Notes: generated from the sequence alone by a model not told the origin. A DNA stretch of 28,086 nucleotides from Bacteriovoracaceae bacterium UBA6261 (GCA_002440825.1 DJVH01000055.1:13801-41886), one strand, 5' to 3'; counted from the stretch's first letter, positions 1 through 7,396 are shown. Made by a program: numbers and translations.

Positions 1-710
1 CCGGTTTTACTTCCGACGGCCCCAGTAAAAGCGCCTTTGGCATAACCGAATAATTCCGACTCCAGCAGATTTTCCGGAATCGCCGAACAGTTGATGGCGA
101 CAAAGGGTCCATTTTTTCTCTCACCTAATTCATGAACGGCCTTTGCGACAACTTCTTTACCAGACCCGCTTTCCCCGAAAATAATGATATTGGCCTGTGA
201 GCTCGAGACGCGTTTAGCGAGCTCCATGGCCTTTTTAAAGCCGGGGCTCTTCCCTATGACGCCTTTTAAACCAAGAAAGTCCTGATCGGTAATAAGGCTC
301 TTTAAACTCGAGTTTTCAGTCTGGACCTGATTTAAAAACAAAGCACGCTGAACTGAAATGAGAAGCTGAGGGACATGTAATGGTTTTAAGACAAAATCGT
401 AGGCGCCTGATTCAATCGCTTCAACGGCAATTTCCAGACTGCCTTCAGCGGTCATAAGAATGATTGGAAGAACAGAATTAAAAGTTCTGATTCGTTTGAT
501 AAAATCTAAACCAGACATAACAGGAAGTTTTAAATCCGAGATGACGACATCAGCGGCAACTTTTTTGGATTCAATATCAGTGAGGGCCACACGGGCGTCT
601 TCGTACGAGGCCACATTGTAGCCGCGCTGGCGGAAAAAGGATGAAAGCAATTCTAAAAGATCTATATCGTCGTCAATAATCACAAGTGAAGATGCATTTT
701 TGCTTTTCAT
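1..710 (-). CDS. Sigma-54-dependent response regulator, NtrC family (3' part outside window)
   Basis: The reverse strand encodes the first 236 residues of a two-component regulator that activates sigma-54 RNA polymerase. Residues 1-125 form a receiver domain with the acidic pocket IIDDD (11-15), phosphoacceptor Asp59 (ISDLKLP), Thr87 (LMTAEG) and Lys109 (VLKPL). The AAA+ domain follows, with Walker A GESGSGKE (179-186) and the GAFTGA loop (226-231) that contacts sigma-54. The window edge cuts the gene just after this loop, so Walker B and the helix-turn-helix are not seen. The start is the ATG whose complement lies at 708-710. No cognate kinase is adjacent here; the NtrB-like kinase at 14711-16069 is too far away to pair on position alone. 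The family assignment is firm; the target genes are unknown. Confidence 0.96.
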   Translation of the reverse strand, partial: MKSKNASSLVIIDDDIDLLELLSSFFRQRGYNVASYEDARVALTDIESKKVAADVVISDLKLPVMSGLDFIKRIRTFNSVLPIILMTAEGSLEIAVEAIESGAYDFVLKPLHVPQLLISVQRALFLNQVQTENSSLKSLITDQDFLGLKGVIGKSPGFKKAMELAKRVSSSQANIIIFGESGSGKEVVAKAVHELGERKNGPFVAINCSAIPENLLESELFGYAKGAFTGAVGSKT

Positions 711-892
711 GGGACAAATTACCTCGTCATATTATGAGCGTTCACGATCGCCCGTACTTGTGGCATTTTTCCCCACCTAAGTCAAATTTTTTTTGTAATG
801 ATATGTATTTTCGAAAGACTAACTGATGCCCCTTTCAGGTCTAACCCTTGCAATTCATGTATTAGTACATCAACCAAGCAAGGAGATGTTTT

Positions 893-1072
893 ATGATTCG
901 CGCCGCCATAACCTTTTTCGTTCTAGCGTTACTGGCAGTTCTGTTTGGGGCCTATGGGATCGCCGGCATTTCTATGGAAGTCGGAAAAATCCTGTTGATG
1001 GTCTTCCTTGCCCTGGCCGTTTTGAGCTTCGTAGGAAGCTTGGTCGGTGGAGGACGCAGACAAATCCATTAG
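893..1072 (+). CDS. DUF1328 small membrane protein (YtjA-like)
   Basis: This is a 59-residue ORF starting MIRAAITFFV and ending GGGRRQIH. Two hydrophobic helices (about residues 3-20 and 31-50) are separated by a short glycine-containing turn (GAYGIAGIS), and a basic tail follows. This matches the size and layout of the DUF1328/YtjA family, which are inner-membrane proteins of unknown function. A strong Shine-Dalgarno (AAGGAGA) sits 5 nt before the ATG. A short palindrome (ATGTA-TTAG-TACAT, 857-870) lies just upstream in the leader and could be an operator. A long hairpin follows the gene (1090-1151). It is read away from the neighbouring response regulator, so it looks like a monocistronic unit. 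Confidence 0.85.
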   Translation: MIRAAITFFVLALLAVLFGAYGIAGISMEVGKILLMVFLALAVLSFVGSLVGGGRRQIH

Positions 1073-1089
1073 CCGATATTGTTATGAAC

Positions 1090-1151
1090 AAAAATAACTT
1101 TGAGATGCTTGAAAAATCAGAAGATGAAAAAAGTATTTCAAAGTTATTTTT
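1090..1151 (+). terminator. 21-bp hairpin downstream of the DUF1328 gene
   Basis: Arms at 1090-1110 and 1131-1151 can pair over all 21 positions around a 20-nt loop. Nineteen pairs are Watson-Crick and two are G-U wobbles, but only when read as plus-strand RNA; on the other strand they would be A-C mismatches. A T-rich stretch follows, with a run of T about 12 nt further on. It is probably a terminator or 3' stabilising element for the DUF1328 transcript. The stem is unusually long and AT-rich for an intrinsic terminator. Confidence 0.6.
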
Positions 1152-1252
1152 TTACGCGCGACTTTTTTTTAAGTTTTTTCGTGAGGCCGGCAAGAATTTG
1201 CTTTCAGCATGAAAAAATATTGGGGAAAAAAAGAAGCGTTGAAAGAAGAAAA

Positions 1253-1279
1253 CCCCGAAAGACAAAAAATCTTTCGGGG
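1253..1279 (-). terminator. Rho-independent terminator, possibly bidirectional
   Basis: A perfect 10-bp stem (CCCCGAAAGA / TCTTTCGGGG) with a 7-nt loop is flanked on both sides by T-rich tracts when read outward. It lies directly after the stop codon of the minus-strand oligopeptidase gene. It could also stop plus-strand transcripts from the DUF1328 gene. Confidence 0.85.
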
Positions 1280-1293
1280 TTTGCTTTTACTAT

Positions 1294-3321
1294 CTAAGAA
1301 AGCATTGCCACAAGATAGCTGTATTCTTCTGCAATTTCCATCAAGCTGTTATAGCGTCCACTTTTTCCAAAATGTCCTTCGCCCATATTGATTTTCAAAA
1401 GGACATCATTGTCGCCGATATTGTAGTCTCTCAGTTTTTGGGCCCACTTCGCCGGCTCCCAGTAAGTCACGCGCTGATCATTGAGTCCCGCCGTAATATA
1501 CATGTTGGGATAAGCACACTCATGGACGTTGTCGTACGGTGAATACGATTTCATATAAGAGTAATATTTTTTATCGTGTGGATTCCCCCATTCTTTGTAT
1601 TCTGTCTGAGTGAGTGGAAGGGAATCATCAAACATTGTATTGATCAGATCAACGAAAGGCACATGAGCACAAACAACTTTAAAAAGATCTGGACGCATGT
1701 TCACCGTTGCTCCGACGAGCAGCCCACCTGCGCTTCCCCCTCGAATGGCCAGATGCCCGGGCGATGTATATTTTTTCTTAATCAGGTATTCAGCGCAACT
1801 GATAAAATCCTTGAATGTATTTTTTTTCTTCAGGTATTTTCCGTCTTCATACCAGGCCCTTCCCATGTCAGAACCGCCCCGGATGCCGGCGAAAGCATAA
1901 ACAAACCCTCTGTCGAGAAGAGAAATCAGCGATGAAGAAAAATGATAACCGATTGTCATTCCATATGAGCCGTAGCCGTAAAGAACGGCAGGGGCCTTAC
2001 CGTTTTTCTTCAGTGTTTTTTTAGAGATAACACAAAGAGGAATCTTTGCTTTGTCATGACCGCTGACGAAAACATAATCAACTTGATATTTCTTTGATTG
2101 AAATTTTTTGACCTTATCTGTTTTGCGCACAGTTTGTTTCTTCGTTCTGAGATCGTAGTCAATGACTGTCTTGGGCGTAATGGGAGAAGCATAGGAAAAG
2201 CGGATTTTATCTTCTGTGAACTTAAACGGCGTCGCTGAAAAAGACATTGTATAAGCAGCTTCGGAAAATTTCACATAATGCGTTTTCTTTTTCTTCAAAT
2301 CGATAATGCGGGCCTTGGGAAGACCGCCAGAGCGCTCAAAGGAACAAAGAAAATGTTCGGTCAGCGCTATTCCTTCAATATGAATTTTTTTATCGTGAGC
2401 AATAACCAGTTTCCAGTTTTTTTGATCGCGTTTTTCTTCCGGGCATCGATAGACTTTAAAGTTCAGTGCTTTTTCATTCGTAAGAATATAGAAGCCGTCA
2501 CTGCCATGATCTATGGAGTATTCAATATTTTCTTTGAGAGGTTTAAATATTTCCGGCATGGCCTCTTTGGAATCAAGTGGAAGATACAAGGCATAGGAGG
2601 AAACTTTTTCTTCTGAAGTAATGATCAGGAATTTTTTTGAAGCAGAGACGTGAATGCCAATGAAAAATTTTTGATCGGGTTCATGAAAGAGACAGTTGTC
2701 CTTTGCTTGATTTTGCCCCAGCTGATGGCGCCAGACTTTATCACCCCGGATATGCCCGTCCAGAGTCGTATAATAAAGAAGATCACTCGTCGACCACGCG
2801 AAATCACCGCTGGTATTTTTCAAATGAGACACGACTCTTTTTGTGTCCGTCTCAATAACGATGATATCGCAAATTTCATCGCCTTTTGTATCCATCGAAT
2901 ACGCCAGATATTTTCCGTCGTAAGAAGGAGAAATCTGCATCGTCTGGAGATATCCCCCTTTTTTGGTGAGCTTGTTGAAATCGACAAGCACTTCTGTTTT
3001 CTTGCCTTGTTTGCGGCAGAACTGAATGTACTGCTTGCCTTTGATATAGCGGCTGAAAAAATCCCATTCCCCTCTGGTAAAGGGAACGCTTTCATCTTCA
3101 GTGGGAATGCGTTCTTTTAATTCATGAAAAATTTTAGTCGCTGTTTTTTTATAAGGAGCGATCTTTTTCTGAAAGTAGGTATTTTCTTTTTTTAAATGCT
3201 CCAGCACTTTCGGGTTTTCTTTTTCACGCAACCAGAAATAAGGATCGAGAGTCTTGTCGTCGTGATAAGTGGTGTAGTGTTCAATAGCAGCGGCCTTAGG
3301 GGCCTCCAATTTTTTTTTCAT
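1294..3321 (-). CDS. ptrB: Oligopeptidase B, prolyl oligopeptidase family (S9A)
   Basis: This 675-residue serine peptidase should cut short peptides after basic residues. The N-terminus (DPYFWLREKENPKVLEHL) matches the conserved start of oligopeptidase B. The middle is the beta-propeller region, and the C-terminal third is the alpha/beta-hydrolase domain. The catalytic triad is visible: Ser530 in GGSAGG, Asp615 in NDQRVTYWEP and His650 in GEGHFGKSGR. Length agrees with the family (about 680-700). There is no signal peptide, so it is cytoplasmic. The Shine-Dalgarno GAGGGA is 4 nt before the ATG. The gene stands alone between a terminator (1253-1279) and the divergent umuD promoter region. Assignment to oligopeptidase B rather than prolyl endopeptidase rests on similarity at the N-terminus and around the active site. 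Confidence 0.93.
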   Translation of the reverse strand: MKKKLEAPKAAAIEHYTTYHDDKTLDPYFWLREKENPKVLEHLKKENTYFQKKIAPYKKTATKIFHELKERIPTEDESVPFTRGEWDFFSRYIKGKQYIQFCRKQGKKTEVLVDFNKLTKKGGYLQTMQISPSYDGKYLAYSMDTKGDEICDIIVIETDTKRVVSHLKNTSGDFAWSTSDLLYYTTLDGHIRGDKVWRHQLGQNQAKDNCLFHEPDQKFFIGIHVSASKKFLIITSEEKVSSYALYLPLDSKEAMPEIFKPLKENIEYSIDHGSDGFYILTNEKALNFKVYRCPEEKRDQKNWKLVIAHDKKIHIEGIALTEHFLCSFERSGGLPKARIIDLKKKKTHYVKFSEAAYTMSFSATPFKFTEDKIRFSYASPITPKTVIDYDLRTKKQTVRKTDKVKKFQSKKYQVDYVFVSGHDKAKIPLCVISKKTLKKNGKAPAVLYGYGSYGMTIGYHFSSSLISLLDRGFVYAFAGIRGGSDMGRAWYEDGKYLKKKNTFKDFISCAEYLIKKKYTSPGHLAIRGGSAGGLLVGATVNMRPDLFKVVCAHVPFVDLINTMFDDSLPLTQTEYKEWGNPHDKKYYSYMKSYSPYDNVHECAYPNMYITAGLNDQRVTYWEPAKWAQKLRDYNIGDNDVLLKINMGEGHFGKSGRYNSLMEIAEEYSYLVAMLS

Positions 3322-3431
3322 TTTTCCCTCAATAGAAAACAGTGATTGTCTTAGTTTAAGATAATTTAGCTTGTATTCCCAACTTTTTTACTTGGATTTT
3401 ATGCTTGGCACCTACATCCTTTTCCCTCTTT

Positions 3432-3451
3432 ACTTACGCAAAACTTACGCA
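3432..3451 (+). promoter_or_regulatory. Direct repeat upstream of umuDC, candidate operator
   Basis: Two identical 9-mers ACTTACGCA (3432-3440 and 3443-3451) are spaced at exactly one helical turn (11 bp). They end 12 bp before the umuD start codon, in the 142-bp divergent region between ptrB and umuD. The position suits a repressor site. It is not the E. coli or Bacillus LexA box, so the binding protein is unknown. Confidence 0.45.
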
Positions 3452-3463
3452 TATCTTGAAAGA

Positions 3464-3943
3464 ATGACAACTGCGAATGATTCAGAAATTTTCGGCCATA
3501 CTGGCCTTACCCCCGAAGAAGAAAACCGGCCTATAGGTCATAAAATCTATACCGGCTTTCCCAACCAGGCCTGTGACCACACTCTCCCGGTGCTGGACTT
3601 CAACAAGTACCTCGCACCTAATAGAAGTGCGACGTTCACCATCAGAGTCTCGGGAGATTCCATGAAAGAGGCCAATCTCTCCGATGGCGATCTCATCGTC
3701 GTCGACCGCTCAAAAAAAACGGCAAACGGCTCCATCATCGTAGCGGTAGTGAACTCAGAATTCATGATTAAAATTTTTCACCGCAGAGGTGAACGCGTTT
3801 ATCTGTTGCCCAGAAATTTTACTCCGGGACGGCCGGGCGATTTCAGGAAACCGATTGAAGTACATCCCGATGATGATTTTCAAGTATGGGGGGTTGTGAA
3901 TTTTATCATTCACAATGCAAAAGTCTATGATCGCTCTGGTTGA
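3464..3943 (+). CDS. umuD: UmuD-like S24 self-cleaving peptidase, DNA polymerase V accessory subunit
   Basis: This 159-residue protein aligns with E. coli UmuD. In UmuD proteins, RecA-stimulated self-cleavage yields UmuD', which joins UmuC to form the translesion polymerase. The catalytic dyad is Ser66 in VSGDSM and Lys103 in FMIKIF. The region KIYTGFPNQA aligns with the E. coli cleavage region around CGFPSPA, but the residue before the scissile Gly is Thr (Thr30-Gly31) rather than the usual Cys or Ala. The C-terminus (DFQVWGVVNFIIH) matches the family. The reading frame is open back to a TTG at 3371, and an in-frame ATG lies at 3401. The ATG at 3464 gives the normal UmuD length and starts after the repeat operator, though its Shine-Dalgarno is weak. 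It overlaps umuC. Confidence 0.9.
   Translation: MTTANDSEIFGHTGLTPEEENRPIGHKIYTGFPNQACDHTLPVLDFNKYLAPNRSATFTIRVSGDSMKEANLSDGDLIVVDRSKKTANGSIIVAVVNSEFMIKIFHRRGERVYLLPRNFTPGRPGDFRKPIEVHPDDDFQVWGVVNFIIHNAKVYDRSG
3894..3915 (+). promoter_or_regulatory. Hairpin abutting the umuC start codon
   Basis: A perfect inverted repeat TTGTGAAT / ATTCACAA (8 bp, 6-nt loop) sits inside the end of umuD. Its last base is the A of the first umuC ATG. No Shine-Dalgarno is seen close to that ATG. The stem could make umuC translation depend on ribosomes reading through umuD; that role is inference. Confidence 0.4.
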
Positions 3944-5174
3944 TTGCGACTCTTTCTTTGTTTCGTGTGAAAGAGTTTTTGATCCGAAACTGAAGAATAA
4001 ACCGGTGGTCGTCCTTTCCAACAATGATGGCTGTATCGTCAGCCGTTCCAAAGAAGCAAAAGCTCTCGGACTCAAAATGAGCGCGCCTTATTTTGAAATC
4101 AAAGATGAGTTTGAAAAAAGAGGCGGCGTCGCCTTTTCTTCCAACTTCACTCTGTATGCAGACATGTCTTCGCGGGTGATGGAAATTCTTGCTGAATTCA
4201 CACTGGAAATCGAAATCTACTCCATCGATGAAGCTTTTCTTGATCTTTCCGATTTCCCGGAAGAAAGACTGGAAAGTCTATGCCTCCATTATCGCAAACG
4301 CATCTTAAAAGAAGTCGGCATTCCCGTTTCCATCGGTGTCGACAAAACAAAAGTGCTGGCAAAAATCGCCACGAGTTTTGCCAAGAAAAGCCGAACCGGT
4401 GTTTATATTGTCAAAGGCGACGAACACAGAAAAAACATTCTGACTAATTATCCGGTGGAAGATATCTGGGGCATCGGCCATGCTTCGGCCTTGAAACTCA
4501 ATTTGCTCAGAATCAAAACGGCAGCGCAGTTTGCGGCCGCGGCCGATGCCACCATTCAAAAAACGCTGACGATTGTAGGTCTTCGCATTCAGCATGAACT
4601 CAGAGGGATCCGCTGTCTCGATATCAACGAGCAGAGAGAAAAAAGAAAACAAATTGTTGTCTCGAGAACTCTCGATCACGATGTCTGGAGTAAAGACGAG
4701 CTCGCCAAGCATCTGGCCGATCACGTTTTCAGGGCCAGTGAAAAGCTTCGCGACGACGGACTCATCTGCTATCATCTTTCTCTTTATATCATTACTAATC
4801 GCTTTAAAGAAATTCCTCAATACTACGGCAGCGGTCAGGGCGCTTTCAATCAGGGGGAAGAAGCCCCGCATGTGATGATTAAAAAGGCCCTGCAAATCTT
4901 AGACGAAATTTATCGCGACGGTTACGGCTACAAAAAATGCGGTGTTCTTCTTTCTGATCTTCGCCCCAAAGGCGAGCGGCAGCTTTCTCTTATTGAAAAT
5001 GATTTTCTGGAAACTGAAAAAGTGACCCAGGTGATTGATGCCATCAATAAGAAATTCGGTCCTCATTCCATCAAGGTTTTAAGCTGCAATCAGAAACGAA
5101 AAAATGCTCTTCAAACCCGGCTTTCCCCCAATTACACAACCTCTTGGGAGGAACTTCTGTTAATAAAGGTTTAA
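3915..5174 (+). CDS. umuC: UmuC-like Y-family DNA polymerase (Pol V catalytic subunit)
   Basis: This 419-residue Y-family translesion polymerase has catalytic carboxylates Asp10 (VDCDSFF) and Asp105-Glu106 (YSIDEAF). Other family signatures are VVVLSNNDGC, YADMS and the helix-hairpin-helix region WGIGHASALKL. Near the C-terminus, QLSLIEND aligns with the E. coli clamp-binding motif QLNLF. The last residues (LSPNYTTSWEELLLIK) match the UmuC tail. Two starts are possible. The ATG at 3915 gives 419 aa; the ATG at 3927 would give the E. coli residue numbering exactly (Asp6, Asp101, Glu102). Either overlaps umuD (29 or 17 nt), so the two are translationally coupled and should be made together for error-prone lesion bypass. 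Confidence 0.95.
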   Translation: MQKSMIALVDCDSFFVSCERVFDPKLKNKPVVVLSNNDGCIVSRSKEAKALGLKMSAPYFEIKDEFEKRGGVAFSSNFTLYADMSSRVMEILAEFTLEIEIYSIDEAFLDLSDFPEERLESLCLHYRKRILKEVGIPVSIGVDKTKVLAKIATSFAKKSRTGVYIVKGDEHRKNILTNYPVEDIWGIGHASALKLNLLRIKTAAQFAAAADATIQKTLTIVGLRIQHELRGIRCLDINEQREKRKQIVVSRTLDHDVWSKDELAKHLADHVFRASEKLRDDGLICYHLSLYIITNRFKEIPQYYGSGQGAFNQGEEAPHVMIKKALQILDEIYRDGYGYKKCGVLLSDLRPKGERQLSLIENDFLETEKVTQVIDAINKKFGPHSIKVLSCNQKRKNALQTRLSPNYTTSWEELLLIKV

Positions 5175-5217
5175 CGATTTTTCCCCCAGATTCCGGTAAG
5201 AGAACAGTTAAAATCGC

Positions 5218-5246
5218 TTGTGAAAACGCGTCCGCTGGACTATTAA
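5218..5246 (+). promoter_or_regulatory. Sigma-70-type promoter for the secreted His/Cys protein
   Basis: TTGTGA (5218-5223) and TATTAA (5241-5246) are separated by 17 bp, 34 bp before the start codon of the next gene. The spacer contains a short GTCC-GCT-GGAC hairpin. Confidence 0.5.
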
Positions 5247-5280
5247 CGGTAACGAATTTTCTTACTAAAAGGGGCCTTTC

Positions 5281-6504
5281 ATGTCTAAATTTCTTTCACT
5301 CATTCTGGTTACTTTTTTGTTTGTCATGAACGCAGCCGAGGCCGGCTTCTACCGCGGACAATACAGATTAGGGCTTTTCAAAGAGACGGCCTTTGATACA
5401 ACAAAAATCACTCACGTGATCGTCGTTGGCTCTGCGGTGAAAGAAGATTCAAATCAATTCTTCCAGTCAGGCATGTCACGGGCACAACGCTATAAGGAAC
5501 TTTACCCGACTCATCAAATCGTTTTTCTCTCAAGCCCCGAAGTCAGAGGTGCTAATGATGAAGAAGTTTTCAATCAGTTTGGTATCTTCGTCGTAAAGGT
5601 CGTCAAAGATAATTTTACCGGCGATAAATTAATCAGTGAACTCTCTCAATTCGATAAAATTGCGAGTCTTGATTTCTACGGACATTCTTCTCCATGGGCC
5701 TTGAAACTTGGAAAAACCGATTCCGCTTTCGATCCTCTCGCCTATGAAAATTCAGTAAAGAAATTGAAATCAAAATTCCTTCCAGGCGCCTACATCACTC
5801 TCAGCGCTTGCAGCACAGGCTTTATCATTGCTCCAGCTCTTTCGCGCATGCTGGAAATTCCGGTTGCTGGTTCTCTCACCAGTTCACTCTTTGAAAGAAT
5901 TGAATCAGATGCGAAATGGTACAAAGAAGACGACTGGACTCGCGAAAATTACATCGACCGCAACGACGTCACCTACACTGAACCATTGAACTGCATCGAT
6001 GGATACTGCTGGAGAATGAAGCCGTCACGCTACAGCTACTCTTCCTACTGGGGAGTTTTTGACAGCGGTCTATCTTTCTATAAATTCTTCTGCGATTTCG
6101 ACAACAGTGATAAGCGTTGTGAAAAGGCGATGGCAAAATCATTGATTGCTTTTCCCTCAGTCAAACCTCTAACTGAAAATTCAACAGAACAGGAATTCAA
6201 AGACGTTGCTTTTGACTGGCTTTGTTCAACAGCTAAAGACAAAAATTATTATAAGAACTGTGTGAATGGAATCACTCTTGCCGTGGCCCGTGGAGACCTT
6301 GTCTTCCAATCTCACCCTGGCAATGAACTGGTTTGTGATTTTAAAGGTTGCGAAGCGAAGATTGCCTGCAAAGGGAAAATTTTCGGTGGTGGACCTCGCG
6401 GCGGTTCATGCAAAATTGAATTTACACCAAATCCGGCGCCAGTGAATGCCGCCAGAGAGTTCACAAGTTTAATGACTGGATTTAAACTTTTGAATTCAAA
6501 ATAA
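5281..6504 (+). CDS. Secreted protein with caspase/CHAT-like His-Cys dyad pattern
   Basis: This 407-residue exported protein starts after an AGGGG Shine-Dalgarno. A signal peptide covers residues 1-21 (hydrophobic core SLILVTFLFVM, likely cleavage after AEA). The region from about residue 120 to 205 has a strand ending in a His (SLDFYGHSSPW, His135), then a second strand ending in a Cys (YITLSACSTG, Cys177), then a helix and IPVAGSLTSS. That order and spacing (about 42 residues between His and Cys) is the layout of clan CD cysteine peptidases and of the related CHAT and DUF4347 domains. The C-terminal 200 residues are rich in Cys, consistent with disulfides outside the cytoplasm, and match nothing I recognise. 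Its 3' end overlaps the convergent methyltransferase gene. The fold call is inference from motif pattern; substrate and catalysis are unknown. Confidence 0.7.
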   Translation: MSKFLSLILVTFLFVMNAAEAGFYRGQYRLGLFKETAFDTTKITHVIVVGSAVKEDSNQFFQSGMSRAQRYKELYPTHQIVFLSSPEVRGANDEEVFNQFGIFVVKVVKDNFTGDKLISELSQFDKIASLDFYGHSSPWALKLGKTDSAFDPLAYENSVKKLKSKFLPGAYITLSACSTGFIIAPALSRMLEIPVAGSLTSSLFERIESDAKWYKEDDWTRENYIDRNDVTYTEPLNCIDGYCWRMKPSRYSYSSYWGVFDSGLSFYKFFCDFDNSDKRCEKAMAKSLIAFPSVKPLTENSTEQEFKDVAFDWLCSTAKDKNYYKNCVNGITLAVARGDLVFQSHPGNELVCDFKGCEAKIACKGKIFGGGPRGGSCKIEFTPNPAPVNAAREFTSLMTGFKLLNSK

Positions 6505-6997
6505 AAAGCGGTTTCATTTTTTTTCCTACCGCAATCATTCTTCTTTCAGCGAGCTCGTACTCTTGAATCATTCCCGGAGTTTCGAGAAATGAGACGAGCT
6601 CGACTTCATCTGTATGGGGACACAGAATTAATCTTTTAGCTTTCAAATTCCCTTCTTCCAGAAGTCCCTTTAAAATCAGCTTCATTGTGAATCCCCCGAC
6701 TCCCGCAATCAGGCATGTGCCACTAACTTCACGATTGATGTTTTGCCCGGCCGTCGCATAAAAGAAATAAGGAACCATTCTGTATTCGGGTGAAAGCTTA
6801 TAAACCTGCTCTTCAAGATTTCTCATGACATGAGGAAGTTGATCGACGAGATGAATTTCAGTGAACAGCCCTGATTTAGCCGCCCCTATACCGGCGTGGC
6901 CATGATCACAACAGATATCCCAGAAAGGCATTCCAGGAAGGGCCAGCGAAATGAAGAGATCCATTCTTTTGGATATTTTTAATCGGTTAGAAATCAT
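6482..6997 (-). CDS. TrmK-like tRNA (adenine22-N1) methyltransferase or related SAM methyltransferase
   Basis: This 171-residue protein begins MISNRLKISKRM. The SAM-binding motif I is WDICCDHGHAGIGAA, and an acidic residue after the next strand (HLVDQ) suits ribose binding. The segment IAGVGGFTMKLILKGL corresponds to the GMGG-type motif of the TrmK family (PF04816), followed by RLILCPHTDEVELVSFL. TrmK proteins methylate A22 in the D-arm of tRNA. This one is shorter than Gram-positive TrmK (about 230 aa) and seems to lack the C-terminal coiled coil, so its substrate may differ. A longer frame opens at 7066, but that start would overlap the upstream gene; the ATG at 6997 leaves a 46-nt gap. The stop lies inside the convergent neighbour. 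Confidence 0.65.
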   Translation of the reverse strand: MISNRLKISKRMDLFISLALPGMPFWDICCDHGHAGIGAAKSGLFTEIHLVDQLPHVMRNLEEQVYKLSPEYRMVPYFFYATAGQNINREVSGTCLIAGVGGFTMKLILKGLLEEGNLKAKRLILCPHTDEVELVSFLETPGMIQEYELAERRMIAVGKKMKPLFILNSKV

Positions 6998-7043
6998 AGA
7001 TGTCTTCAAGATACATGAAAGTGAAAGCAGTTGGAAGAGAGAA

Positions 7044-7322
7044 CTATTGCAACTGCCCCGGACCATTGGTTCTGGGGATTTTGCTTTCGGGCAACTGACT
7101 CATCAGGCTTATACACTCTTTTTTATCGAGCATATCACGGCATTGTTTTAAAACGCGCTTGCGACAAAGTCGCTGGTTTCCGGAAAATTTAATAAGGCAT
7201 TCGCTGCGATAACTCTCCAGCCGTGCCAGGTTAACTTGTTTGATTTTTTCAGCAGTCGTTTCTGCCTTAATAGAAACCGAAAAAAAGAAAAATGGAATGA
7301 TGAAAGAAAGAATTTTGGCCAT
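7044..7322 (-). CDS. Small secreted Cys-containing protein, unknown function
   Basis: This is a 92-residue ORF with a signal peptide (MAKILSFIIPFFFFSVSIKA, cleavage near residue 20). A helical, basic, Cys-containing region follows, in which four Cys lie in the pattern C-x10-C-x7-C-x8-C, suggesting two disulfides in the periplasm. The Shine-Dalgarno GAGGA is 4 nt before the ATG. It lies just upstream of the TrmK-like gene in the same direction and may be cotranscribed with it. I recognise no family. Confidence 0.65.
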   Translation of the reverse strand: MAKILSFIIPFFFFSVSIKAETTAEKIKQVNLARLESYRSECLIKFSGNQRLCRKRVLKQCRDMLDKKECISLMSQLPESKIPRTNGPGQLQ

Positions 7323-7396
7323 TGAATCCTCGCTGACGAACTTCTCATTCCATTATTCGTCAGCTTTGGACTTAAAAAAAATAGAAAAAAATTATC

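Noticed and set aside
752..775. Possible sigma-54 site before the DUF1328 gene (TGGCAT, then CCCC)
   Set aside because: The -12 TTGC element is missing and the -24 element is imperfect.
826..1212. 128-codon plus-strand ORF covering the DUF1328 region
   Set aside because: It is in a different frame from the well-supported DUF1328 gene, which has a strong Shine-Dalgarno and family match; its translation has no recognisable features.
2650..3120. 156-codon plus-strand ORF opposite the oligopeptidase gene
   Set aside because: It is an antisense shadow of a confidently assigned enzyme without its own start signals.
4305..4895. 196-codon minus-strand ORF opposite umuC
   Set aside because: It lies entirely antisense to a conserved polymerase gene, has no Shine-Dalgarno, and its translation resembles no family.
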